This document shows, piece by piece, positions 53,827 through 62,791 of a stretch of DNA of 64,000 nt. Below the pieces are notes generated by a model. The model was not told where the DNA came from. It made no database searches and worked only from the letters and a program-made list of their open reading frames with translations. The position numbers and the translations under genes are program-made. The first letter of the stretch is position 1. Each line of letters opens with the position of its first letter. Source of the stretch: Methylobacter tundripaludum SV96 (GTDB lineage: Bacteria > Pseudomonadota > Gammaproteobacteria > Methylococcales > Methylomonadaceae); the NCBI RefSeq assembly GCF_000190755.2, contig NZ_JH109153.1, positions 1,239,872 to 1,303,871 of the forward strand, read 5' to 3'.

Positions 53827-56336
53827 ATGCCCACCAACAAATTTGTAATCAGCAAACCCAAGCCATCAATCACCAAGCTCCCCGAACAGGGTCGAAAAAA
53901 AACGGATTTCATTGACGACTTCAAACAATATTATGTCCATTTACTGGGCCGGGACGAAAACTGCCGGTCGCCCTATTATGCCGGGGAGGCCTTATCACAG
54001 GCGATTCGCGACCGTTTGATGGAGCGCTGGAAGGCCACCCATCAAACCTATAAAAGCAATGACTGCCGGCGCGGGTATTATCTGTCGATGGAATTTCTGA
54101 TGGGTCGGACATTGAGCAATGCCCTGCTTAATCTGGGCGTCACCGAACCCGTTACCCAAGCCATGTACGATCTCGGCATTGCCATCGAAGAGTTGATCAG
54201 CAGCGAGCAGGATGCAGGGCTAGGCAATGGCGGTCTCGGCCGCCTCGCCGCTTGCTTTATAGACAGTTGCGCGACCTTGCAACTGCCGGTCATAGGTTAC
54301 GGTTTACGTTACGAGTACGGCATGTTTACCCAGACTATTGTCAATGGCGAACAGGTCGAAAAGCCCGATCATTGGCTGCGTCACGGCAACGTCTGGGAAA
54401 TCGAGCGGCTGGAATATTCGCATTCCATTAAATTCGGCGGCCATACCGAAATCCAAACCGATGAAAGCGGCAAGCAACGGCATTGCTGGATGTCCACCAG
54501 TAATGTATTGGCCGTACCTTTCGATACGCCGATACCCGGTTATCAAAATGGGACCGTGAACTCATTGCGACTCTGGAAGGCCGTAGCTACCGAAGAATTC
54601 AACCTGGACGAGTTTAATGCCGGCGATTATGCCGAAGCCGTCGCGGCAAAAAATACCGCTGAAAATATCACCATGGTGCTGTATCCCAATGATGCCAATG
54701 AAAACGGCAAAGAGTTGAGATTACGGCAACAATATTTCCTGGCTTCCGCCAGCTTGCAGGATGTTATTGCCCACTGGACCGGTATGCACGGCGATAATTT
54801 CGAACGTTTTGTTGAAAAAAGCTGCTTCCAGCTAAACGACACCCATCCGAGTATTGCGATTGCCGAATTGATGCGCCTGCTGATGGACATGCACGGCTTG
54901 AGCTGGGATCAAGCCTGGGCCATCACCAAAAACACCATGGCCTATACCAACCACACCTTGTTGCCCGAGGCGCTGGAAAAATGGCCGGTCAGCCTGATGC
55001 AACGGTTATTGCCGCGCCTGATGGAAATCATTTTTGAAATCAATGCCCGCTTTATGGCTGAAGTTGCGATGCATTGGCCCGCCGACGGCGAACGCTTAAG
55101 CAGAATGTCCATCATCGAAGAAGGCGATCAGCAGTGGGTAAGAATGGCCCATCTGGCTATCGTCGGCAGTTTTTCCGTGAACGGCGTTGCCCAGTTGCAT
55201 TCCCAGTTATTGCAACAAGACTTGTTCAAAGACTTTTACGCCTTGTGGCCGCATAAATTCAACAACAAAACCAATGGGGTGACGCCACGGCGCTGGTTAG
55301 CCGCCTGCAATCCCGAGTTGGCAAGCCTGATAACGGAAACCATAGGCGACCGCTGGATTACCGATTTATCGCAACTGAAAAGACTGGAACCCTATGCCGA
55401 GAATGCCCAATTCAGGCAACGCTGGCATGCCATCAAACAGGCCGCAAAAACAGCGTTTGATCGACTACAAAAAAAATCAAACACGGTACGGAACTGCGTT
55501 TTAGCGTCGATGCCTTATTCGATGTGCAGGTTAAGCGCATTCATGAATACAAGCGCCAACTGCTCAATGTATTGCATGTTATTCATCTTTATAACTGCAT
55601 TAAAAAAGGCGACGCTGACCGAGTGCCACGCTGCGTGTTAATCGGCGGCAAAGCGGCTCCCGGCTATCGCATGGCGAAAAAAACCATCAAACTGATCAAC
55701 AATGTCGCCCAGGTTATTAATTCGGATCCCGAGGTAGGCGATAAATTGACCTTGCTGTTTTTGCCGGATTACCGCGTTTCGGCAATGGAAAAAATCTGTC
55801 CCGGCGCCGATTTGTCCGAACAAATATCCACCGCTGGCAAGGAAGCGTCAGGTACCGGCAACATGAAGCTGATGATGAACGGCGCAATCACCATCGGCAC
55901 ACTGGATGGAGCGAACATTGAAATACGCGAAGAAGTGGGCGATGAAAACTTCTTCCTGTTCGGCTTGACCGAAGAGCAAATCGAAGCCAGACGAGCCCAC
56001 TACGACCCGCTCGAAATGATCGACCAGGATGAAGACTTGCAACGGGTCATGCATCTGCTGGAATCCGGCTATTTCAACCAGTTCGAGCCGGGCATATTCG
56101 ACGACCTGATCAACTCGATCAAAAGCCCGCACGACCCCTGGATGACGATTGCCGATTTTAGAAGTTTTGTCGATGCCCAAAAACGCGTTGAAGATGCCTA
56201 TCGGGATAAAGACCATTGGACCAAAATGAGCATCTTAAATTGCGCGAACAGCGGCAAGTTTTCTACCGACAGGACGATTGGCGAATATAACCGGGATATA
56301 TGGAAATTAGAACCGCAGCCGGTAAAGGGCGAATAA
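53827..56336 (+). pseudogene. glgP: Glycogen/starch phosphorylase, frameshifted at an A8 tract
   Basis: Glycogen phosphorylase releases glucose-1-phosphate. The first frame (53827-55641) gives about 550 residues of good phosphorylase (LGNGGLGRLAACFIDS, YGLRYEYGMF, LNDTHPSIAI, FNNKTNGVTPRRWL, HWPADGERLSRMSIIEE) and then 50 unrelated residues. The second frame resumes phosphorylase from KHGTELRFSVDALFDVQVKR and continues to the stop at 56336 (RIHEYKRQ, ISTAGKEASGTGNMKLMMNG, PLP Lys region EASGTGNMK). The break is at eight A residues, 55469-55476; a ninth A restores the frame (LQKKIKHGTELR). It may be a sequence error, transcriptional slippage or true inactivation. Confidence 0.88.
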
Positions 56337-56675
56337 TATTAACCATCGCAGCCGTCTCTCGTTCCCACCCGTTGCGTCACTGCCATTAAGTCAAGCAGCT
56401 TAATAAGCGCTAGTGCGCTAGTTCCCAAGCTCCAGCTTCCCGTCTCACGAAGCTGGAGCTTGGGAACCAGCGTATTTCTTAACTTAATGGCAATGACGCG
56501 TTGCGCCCCCTAAGACCACAACCGTCGTAAAACCAAGTTTTCCCCTAGCTCTATGCGGCGCAACGCGCCGACACAGCATTCCCTCGCAGCCAGTGTAAGC
56601 GAGACTATTTGACCGCCAATCTTAAAAGTAATTACAATGTAGCCATATAATTTAAACGGCGAAGAGGAGGCAACT
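56337..56675. other. Gap after glgP
   Basis: 339 bp with an inverted-repeat-bounded element at 56381-56492 and a short palindrome pair (GTTGCGCCCC/GGCGCAACGC region). No gene. Confidence 0.5.
56381..56492. repeat. Inverted-repeat element with TGCCATTAAG ends
   Basis: Left TGCCATTAAGTCAAG (56381-56395) and right CTTAACTTAATGGCA (56478-56492) pair at 14 of 15 positions. The interior contains the GTTCCCAAGCTCCAGCTTCC and GAAGCTGGAGCTTGGGAACC palindrome of the family also seen at 17740-17830, 50111-50139 and 53780-53801. A half copy TGCCATTAAGTTAAG is at about 23603. Confidence 0.75.
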
Positions 56676-56942
56676 ATGGCCCATTTAATCAAAATCGGAA
56701 ATTCACAAGGCATCAGAATTCCGCAACCGCTTATTAAACAAGCTAACCTTCAAGATCAGGAGTTTGAAATTCACGTTGTCGATGACGGCTTATTAATCAC
56801 CCCGATAAAGAAAACCAGACAAGGCTGGGAAGAGCAATTTAAAAGCATTTCAGCCGCTCAAATTAAGCAAGATTTTAATGAAACCCATAGTAATCTTGAT
56901 CATAGCGCAGAGCTTGCCACCGGCGAGGCGTGGGAATGGTAG
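56676..56942 (+). CDS. MazE-like AbrB-type antitoxin
   Basis: 88 residues. The AbrB/MazE fold is seen in IKIGNSQGIRIPQPLIKQA, followed by FEIHVVDDGLLITPI, and an acidic C-terminus ending in GEAWEW. It should bind its own promoter and the downstream toxin. The reading frame overlaps the toxin gene start. GAGGAGG lies before the ATG. Confidence 0.9.
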   Translation: MAHLIKIGNSQGIRIPQPLIKQANLQDQEFEIHVVDDGLLITPIKKTRQGWEEQFKSISAAQIKQDFNETHSNLDHSAELATGEAWEW

Positions 56943-57256
56943 TTAATCGATTTGATGTTTACCTAATCGAACTTGACCCAACTATTGGCAGTGAAATTAA
57001 AAAAACCAGACCCTGCGTCATAGTTTCACCCAATGAAATGAATTGCCTGAAAACCGTTTTAATCGCCCCCATGACTACCCAAGGGTTTCATGCGCCCTCA
57101 AGGGTTAAGCTTCAGTTTCAAGATAAGACCGGGCTGGTTTTGCTGGATCAATTGCGGTCGGTCGATAAGTCCAGGCTGGTTAAAAAGCTGGGGATTATAA
57201 ATGCCAAAACACAAAAAATGATTTCATCAACTTTAGTTGATATGTTTGAGTTTTAG
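56936..57256 (+). CDS. MazF/PemK-like endoribonuclease toxin
   Basis: 106 residues from ATG 56936 (a GTG at 56930 is alternative). Family pattern: VYLIELDPTIGSEIKKTRPC, VIVSPNEMN, VLIAPMTTQGFHAPSRVKL and VLLDQLRSVDKSRLVKKLG. The toxin cleaves RNA in known homologues. Overlap with the antitoxin gene gives the usual coupled order, antitoxin first. Confidence 0.9.
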   Translation: MVVNRFDVYLIELDPTIGSEIKKTRPCVIVSPNEMNCLKTVLIAPMTTQGFHAPSRVKLQFQDKTGLVLLDQLRSVDKSRLVKKLGIINAKTQKMISSTLVDMFEF

Positions 57257-57481
57257 ATTCAACTCGTCAGTGCAATTAACCTAAAAAAATCAGTTGGAAC
57301 GTGCGGAGTCTGTTCGTGCCGAGCTTGTCGAAGCATGAGCGGATTCCACACCTGGGAGCATTCCAAACCCCGCTCACCCCAGTCGACAAGGCTCTCCTGA
57401 GTACAGCCGAAGGACTCAGGACAGGCTTCGACTAGATTCAAGGCAAACGGAGTTTGGAGTGCTCAAGTGATTTTTCCAGGA

Positions 57482-58837
57482 TTAATAATGTCCGTCTCGA
57501 ACGGCTAACTTCGCCGGAATCCCACCCTTCGGCTTCAAAGTTACCGCCATTTCAATTTCGGCTTCATCCGTACCAAGCAACTGCCAATCAAAATGCTGAA
57601 TGATCATGCTTAACAAAAGCTGGCTTTCCAGTAACGCAAAATGATTGCCGATACAGATGCGCTCGCCCGTTCCAAATGGCATGAATGAAAACCTGCGATT
57701 TTCAGCGTTTAAAAAGCGGTCGGGATCGAACTGTTCAGGCTGTTGCCAGAAATCCGGGTGATGGTGAATATTGTAAATACTGAACATCGCCAGCCTGCCT
57801 TGTTTTAATAAATGGCCGTCAAGCTCGGTATCTCTGCTGATCCGGCGCATCATAATGCCGACCGGCGGACGCAGACGCATCGATTCATTCAGCACAGCTC
57901 TGGTATAGACAAGCTGCTGCAAGTCTTCTGCCGTTAGGATTTTGCCTTGCACTAAGGTATCGAGTTCTTGACGCAATTTAGCCAGTACCTCCGGATGCCG
58001 GGCCAGTAAATACAACGTCCAGGATAGCAAATTGGCAGTGGTTTCATGACCGGCGGTAAAAATGGTAATGACTTCATCTCGAATCTGTTTGTCGGACATA
58101 AGTTCGCCATTGTCATCGCTCGCGTTCAGCAACATATCCAATAAATCGTGGTGTGCTGCTGGTTGGGCGCGGCGTTGCTCGGTTATCCCGTAAATAACAT
58201 CATCTACTACCGCGCTTGCCGCATTAAATTCCCGATTGGCTGTAGTGGGTATAAATAACGGCATGCGTAAAGGATTCATGACCGATTTGGCCGCATACCG
58301 GAGCAGCGTGTCTAAAGCAGGCGCAATGTGTTCGATCTTATCGAGGACGCTGGTGCTGAACATGGTTTGAGTAATTACTTCAAGCGTTACCTGCATCATT
58401 TCATCAGCGAGATTAACTTGCGCCCCGTCGCCTAATAGCCGCCATCTGGCTAATAAGTTATTGCCGGCAGTGACAATTTTCGGGAGTAAAGATGCCAAAT
58501 TACTCCTCTGGAAAACCGGCTGCATTAACCGCCGCTGTCTTTGCCATAGCCCGCCCTGACTGGTCACTAACCCTTGCCCCAACACCAATGCGAGACCGGT
58601 TGGTTTTTTAGGATCATACATTTTGACAAAGGTATCGCTTTGTTTGATTAAAGCCTGTTCGATCAGCTTTGGGTGGCTGATTAAGTAAAAATGACGAGTT
58701 GCCAATCTAAAACTCACTAAATCGCCATAATCACGCTGCCAGTCACAAAGCGCTTGAAATGGATCAGCCTTCATCTGGCGTAGATTGCCTAATAGGAATT
58801 CGCCTTTGATTTTTGGGATTGTTTTGTTTTGAGACAT
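57482..58837 (-). CDS. Cytochrome P450
   Basis: 451 residues from ATG 58837. Complete signatures: I-helix FTAGHETTANLLSW, K-helix ESMRLRP (ExxR), and heme loop FMPFGTGERICIGNHFAL with the thiolate Cys. There is no fused reductase, so electrons must come from partners not visible here. Substrate unknown. It is isolated from other genes by repeats and the insertion-sequence region. Confidence 0.95.
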   Translation of the reverse strand: MSQNKTIPKIKGEFLLGNLRQMKADPFQALCDWQRDYGDLVSFRLATRHFYLISHPKLIEQALIKQSDTFVKMYDPKKPTGLALVLGQGLVTSQGGLWQRQRRLMQPVFQRSNLASLLPKIVTAGNNLLARWRLLGDGAQVNLADEMMQVTLEVITQTMFSTSVLDKIEHIAPALDTLLRYAAKSVMNPLRMPLFIPTTANREFNAASAVVDDVIYGITEQRRAQPAAHHDLLDMLLNASDDNGELMSDKQIRDEVITIFTAGHETTANLLSWTLYLLARHPEVLAKLRQELDTLVQGKILTAEDLQQLVYTRAVLNESMRLRPPVGIMMRRISRDTELDGHLLKQGRLAMFSIYNIHHHPDFWQQPEQFDPDRFLNAENRRFSFMPFGTGERICIGNHFALLESQLLLSMIIQHFDWQLLGTDEAEIEMAVTLKPKGGIPAKLAVRDGHY

Positions 58838-59029
58838 GATCAACGCGGTTAGTTTCGTAGATTGGCCCCCGCCCTATTCACCCATACCGTGGAGTATCTG
58901 AGGCTTAGAGCCTGCATACACAAGGAAGGTAGGTGCATGTGCAGGGTCGGGAACCGATAAATAGTCTACTTTCTTTAACTCATTCAGACAAACCCATATG
59001 ACAATCAGTAAAATTAAAAAAATGATCAT

Positions 59030-59217
59030 GAGTCAAAGCTATCGCTCCAAGCGGGCATTGATGTCGGTTCTGAAGAATTGGTTCTGGTTATCCGCAAGAA
59101 TAATAAGCCATTCGACCCACAAAAATTCACCAACAGCCTAGCTGACCGCGCCCGATTGGTTAAGAAGCTGGTCAAGTTGCCGGGCATCATCGTCTGCCTG
59201 GAAGCCACGGGGATCTA
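59030..59217 (+). pseudogene. IS110-family transposase, 5' fragment
   Basis: The frame reads LSLQAGIDVGSEELVLVIRK and ends LPGIIVCLEATGI, the N-terminal RuvC-like region of IS110 transposases with a catalytic Asp in GIDVG. It is cut after codon GI by an IS630 insertion at a TA; the sequence continues with YHFDLAVALHDAG at 60328. A frame problem also exists near 59045, since no start codon opens this frame after the TAA upstream. Confidence 0.8.
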
Positions 59218-59222
59218 AGTAG

Positions 59223-59822
59223 TTACGCAAAAGTTATTTGGAATTTTTTACCGATGTCACTCAGGATTTCCAACACCCACTTTTTCAAGTGTCCGTAACT
59301 TTGATAGGCATCAAGCGGCAACCATTCGTACTTAACTTTACGCCAGAGTATTTCGATCAGGTTCAGCTCCGGGCTGTAAGGCGGAAGAAAATGTAAGTAC
59401 ACACCACGTTGTTGCCAGCCCGCCAGCTTTTCTTTGAATACGCCGCTACGATGAATGGAAGCATTATCCAACACCACACAGCACGGCACTTTAGTTTCTT
59501 CGTACTTGCCTGCATACGTTTCGACAAACGCATCAAAGGCATTGACAACCGTATCCGTTGTCACCGATTGTTCGGAGCTGTGGAAAAACAGATCATTGCT
59601 GCGACTCAAAAAACCTAACACATTCATGCGCTTGCTACGATAGCAGGGTATTTGTCGGGTCTCGCCAATCCGTTGCCATCCATAGGGTACACAGGGTGTC
59701 GTGCTAAATCCGGATTCGTCAAAGTAGTAAAGCTTCAATTCCCCATCATCCTCTTGCTGTTTCAAGGCCTTCAGATATGCCTTATCACGTTGGAAATCTG
59801 CTTCATTACGCTTTCCCTTCAC
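59223..59822 (-). CDS. IS630-family transposase orfB (DDE domain)
   Basis: 199 residues with the DDE_3 core: YYFDESGFSTTPCVPYGWQR (Asp), CCVVLDNASIHRSG (Asp) and LHFLPPYSPELNLIEILWRK (Glu). The start codon is formal; the domain is probably made as an OrfAB fusion by -1 shift on an A7 run in the upstream ORF. Confidence 0.92.
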   Translation of the reverse strand: MKGKRNEADFQRDKAYLKALKQQEDDGELKLYYFDESGFSTTPCVPYGWQRIGETRQIPCYRSKRMNVLGFLSRSNDLFFHSSEQSVTTDTVVNAFDAFVETYAGKYEETKVPCCVVLDNASIHRSGVFKEKLAGWQQRGVYLHFLPPYSPELNLIEILWRKVKYEWLPLDAYQSYGHLKKWVLEILSDIGKKFQITFA

Positions 59823-60292
59823 TGATTGCCGACAACGTTTCCAGGCATAGGCACTTTTTTTAAAATTCGTTTAAAGGTGTCAAGGCTGGCTTCCTTGCCC
59901 GTCTCCTCCAGCAATCGTGCTGCGGCGGCCTTGGGCTGGTGTGGGTTTTTGTCAATATAGCCCAGAAAATCGGCTTGTTCCTCAACCGTGAAGCGCACAG
60001 GCCTACCGCTTCGTGGACAATCGTAAAGCCCTATTAATCCCTCTGTTTCCCATTTGTCTAACCATGAGCTGACAGTCTCATGCTGGGACTCAAACAATTC
60101 GCTCAGCCGTGCAATTACATACCTTCTATTATTCAATAAGATAGCATGTGCCCGTTGTCTAACCCGGAATAATGAGTGGTTACGATAGGCTTCGGTTAAC
60201 GTTACTTCCTCTTCCGGGGTCAGTTTGGCGATGAATTTCAGGTGGACTCCTAATTTTTGTCTGTTATTGCAATCGTTTCCAGTTTGACACAA
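59819..60292 (-). CDS. IS630-family transposase orfA (HTH)
   Basis: 157 residues; the HTH part reads AYRNHSLFRVRQRAHAILLN, LSELFESQHETVSSWLDKWE and GLIGLYDCPRSGRP. Near its end TTA AAA AAA G (T7 on the plus strand, 59855-59861) precedes the point where the -1 frame gives KKSAYAWKRCRQSVKGKRNE, normal IS630 sequence. So the product is probably a frameshifted single transposase. Confidence 0.9.
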   Translation of the reverse strand: MCQTGNDCNNRQKLGVHLKFIAKLTPEEEVTLTEAYRNHSLFRVRQRAHAILLNNRRYVIARLSELFESQHETVSSWLDKWETEGLIGLYDCPRSGRPVRFTVEEQADFLGYIDKNPHQPKAAAARLLEETGKEASLDTFKRILKKVPMPGNVVGNQ

Positions 60293-60327
60293 TAAATTTA
60301 CTTCCTAATAACTTTCGCATTACTACT

Positions 60328-61146
60328 TACCACTTTGATTTGGCAGTCGCTCTGCATGATGCAGGCGTGTTGCTGATGGTGGTTAACCCAAAAGCTTCTC
60401 ATAATTTTGCTAAGGTGTTGATGAGAAATAGCAAAACGGATGCTGTCGATGCCAACACCTTGGCCGAATACGCCGCGAGAATGGACTTCGTGGCTTGGAC
60501 TCGCCCAACCAATGAGACGATAGCTCTTCGCTGTTTCTCCCGCAGAATTAATTCGTTAACCGGCCAAAAAGCGGCAGCCAAGAATCATTTGCATGCCCTA
60601 ACAGCGACTCAGGAAACCCCAAAAGCCGTATTGCGCGACGCTAAACTGGCTATCATTCAATTGCAAAAACGAATCGACCGCTTAACGGCTGAGGCGCTGG
60701 TTTTGATCGGCAAATATCCCGAACTCGAACGGGTGCTGGAGTTACTGACCGGCATCACAGGCATTGCCAATACCAGCGCCATTGCGCTCATGGGCGAACT
60801 GTTATTGTTGCCGCCAGACCTTTCCCATCGGGAGTGGGTGAAGTTTGCAGGACTCGATCCCAAGGCTTTCGACTCCGGGAAAAGTGTCCACAAGAAGACG
60901 CGTGTATCCAAAGCCGGTAACCGTTATATTCGCGCAGCCCTTTATATGCCTGCCTTAAGTGCTAAACAGCATGATCCGCATGTCAGTGCTTATTTCCAGC
61001 ATCTGGTGGTGACTAACGGCAAAGAAAAAATGCAGGCTCTCTGCGCGGTCATGCGTAAATTACTCCATGCTATCCACGGTATGTTGAAGCATGATGTGCC
61101 TTTCGATAATACCCGTTTTTATGCAATTCCGGCATCTGTCGGATAG
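60328..61146 (+). pseudogene. IS110/IS116/IS902-family transposase, 3' fragment
   Basis: Continuation of the IS110 transposase: YHFDLAVALHDAG, VVNPKASHNFAKVLMRNSKT, DAVDANTLAEYAARM, and the C-terminal domain with LLTGITGIANTSAIALMGEL, EWVKFAGLDPKAFDSGKSVH, SKAGNRYIRAALYMPALSA and the Ser-containing catalytic block. It is separated from its 5' part by the IS630 element. A sense stretch of 268 residues from 60340 remains open. Confidence 0.92.
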
Positions 61147-61843
61147 CTAAAAACCAATGAAATCAGTTTGACTTTAAACAGAGTATCTACGGTACTAAAA
61201 AAACCATACCAATTATATGTGACAATATGTCGCATTATCATTTTTCCGGCGCGTTGATAGCATATCGACATGCGCTCATACTTACCTTCAAACTCGGTAA
61301 GGGGGAGCTTAATCGTCTATTAGGCTCCCTTTTTTTAGCCCTATAGGATAGGGTACGTTGTATCGCCCCTCTTTCATCCCGAACTTTATCTATCCGCTTT
61401 ACAGCAACCGGATAAGCGGTTTAAGCTGCTACACAAACACTTAGAGCCGAACCGGCTATGCTTCCCCGTTCGAAAGGTTTTGCGTTGATTAGCGTTGTCA
61501 TTAAGATCAGGCATTGTAAGACGTAAGTTTAGGCCTTGGCTTAATTGAATGAAATGTTAAGCGAGCAATTTATCGCAGTCTGCATGGTTGCCAATCCAAA
61601 CACTGTACACCTTGGTCAATAAGTGCCTGAGAGACACCGTCATTCCGGCAGGGATTGCCGGGCCCGTTAGAGCGCGAAGCGAATCCAGACTACATGGACG
61701 TACGCAACTCACCATCCATGGCACTGGATACCCGCTTCCCGGCGGCTATGACGAGTTATTTGTATACTTGCGTATAAAGATGAGAGCTAACGCAAGGAGA
61801 CCCGGTTTAGCAATCCACCCTTAGTAAAACAGCAAAGGTACAG
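61147..61843. other. Gap after IS110 and before the threonine dehydrogenase gene
   Basis: 697 bp. It holds a strong intrinsic terminator (separate entry) and a palindromic repeat of the GTCATTCCGGCAGGGATTGC type at about 61638-61760. No gene is supported. A small RNA upstream of the terminator is possible but no promoter was convincing. Confidence 0.5.
61303..61336 (+). terminator. Strong intrinsic terminator
   Basis: GGGAGCTTAAT (61303-61313), loop CGTCT, ATTAGGCTCCC (61319-61329) with one G-U pair, followed by seven T. It is 157 bp downstream of the IS110 stop, with no other plus-strand gene between. Confidence 0.85.
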
Positions 61844-62776
61844 ATGAAAAAGATACTGGTAACGGGTGCAACCGGGCAACTCGGCTCGGAGTTAACGATA
61901 ACCTTGCGCAATCGATACGGCGCCGAAAATGTGTTGGCCACCGATAAAAAACCGGCCTTGAGCGAACCGGGACCGTTTTACTGTCTGGATGTGCGCGATA
62001 TGTCGACACTCAATCAAGTCGTAGAATCCAATAACATTGATACGATCTTCCATCTCGCCGCATTGCTTTCCGCTGTTGCGGAACAAAAGCCGCAGCAGGC
62101 CTGGGACATCAATATGAACGGTCTAATCAATGTACTGGAAATTTCCAGAATGCACCACTGTGCGCTGTTCTTCCCCAGTTCCATAGCCGCCTTCGGCACA
62201 GAAACCCCGTCTATGGACACGCCGCAGGATACCATCCAACGACCGACGACCATTTACGGCATCACCAAAGTTTCAGGTGAGCTGCTGTGCGATTATTATC
62301 ATCGTCACTTTGGCGTCGATGCCCGCGGTTTAAGGTATCCGGGGCTGATTTCCAGCAAAACCAAGCCGGGCGGAGGCACGACCGATTATGCGGTGGATAT
62401 TTTTTATGCGGCGATTAAATCGCAACATTATGAGTGTTTCCTTCGGGCCGATACGCAACTGGATATGATGTATATGCCTGACGCTATTGATGCCGCTATT
62501 ACCTTGATGACCGCGGACAGTACGCAGCTAAAGCACAGAAACGCGTTTAATGTGACGGCCATGAGTTTTACCCCGCAGCAGTTAGCGGCGGAAATACAAG
62601 AACACATTCCTGAATTCACCATCACTTACCGCGTCGATCCATTACGACAGGCGATTGCCGATTCCTGGCCCAGACACATGAACGATAGCGCCGCCAAAGC
62701 CGAATGGGGTTGGCGGGCTCAATTCGGTTTACAGGCAATGGTCAAGAACATGCTGGAAAAAATTGCGCTCAACTAA
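61844..62776 (+). CDS. L-threonine 3-dehydrogenase, SDR/epimerase type
   Basis: 310 residues with an NAD-binding start KILVTGATGQLGSELTITLR, the Asp for NAD ribose, FHLAALLSAVAEQKP, FPSSIAAFG and the catalytic Tyr-Lys in IYGITKVSGELLC. The TDH subgroup (not UDP-glucose epimerase) is indicated by RYPGLISSKTKPGGGTTDYA. It oxidises threonine to 2-amino-3-ketobutyrate. The ligase gene follows 15 bp downstream, so the two form the threonine-degradation pathway to glycine and acetyl-CoA. Confidence 0.93.
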   Translation: MKKILVTGATGQLGSELTITLRNRYGAENVLATDKKPALSEPGPFYCLDVRDMSTLNQVVESNNIDTIFHLAALLSAVAEQKPQQAWDINMNGLINVLEISRMHHCALFFPSSIAAFGTETPSMDTPQDTIQRPTTIYGITKVSGELLCDYYHRHFGVDARGLRYPGLISSKTKPGGGTTDYAVDIFYAAIKSQHYECFLRADTQLDMMYMPDAIDAAITLMTADSTQLKHRNAFNVTAMSFTPQQLAAEIQEHIPEFTITYRVDPLRQAIADSWPRHMNDSAAKAEWGWRAQFGLQAMVKNMLEKIALN

Positions 62777-62791
62777 TAACCGGAGGCGTTT

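Larger units (their letters stand above)
59218..60327 (-). mobile_element. IS630-family element inserted in an IS110-family transposase gene
   Basis: 1110 bp. Left end AGTAGTTACGCAAAAGTTAT (59218) and right end, on the opposite strand, AGTAGTAATGCGAAAGTTAT (to 60327) are inverted repeats. The TA target is duplicated at 59216-59217 and 60328-60329. Removing the element joins the two IS110 halves in frame. Two overlapping ORFs on the minus strand encode the transposase. Confidence 0.95.

Noticed and set aside
61588-61824. 78-codon frame before the threonine dehydrogenase gene
   Set aside because: It spans a palindromic intergenic repeat and has no domain-like sequence.
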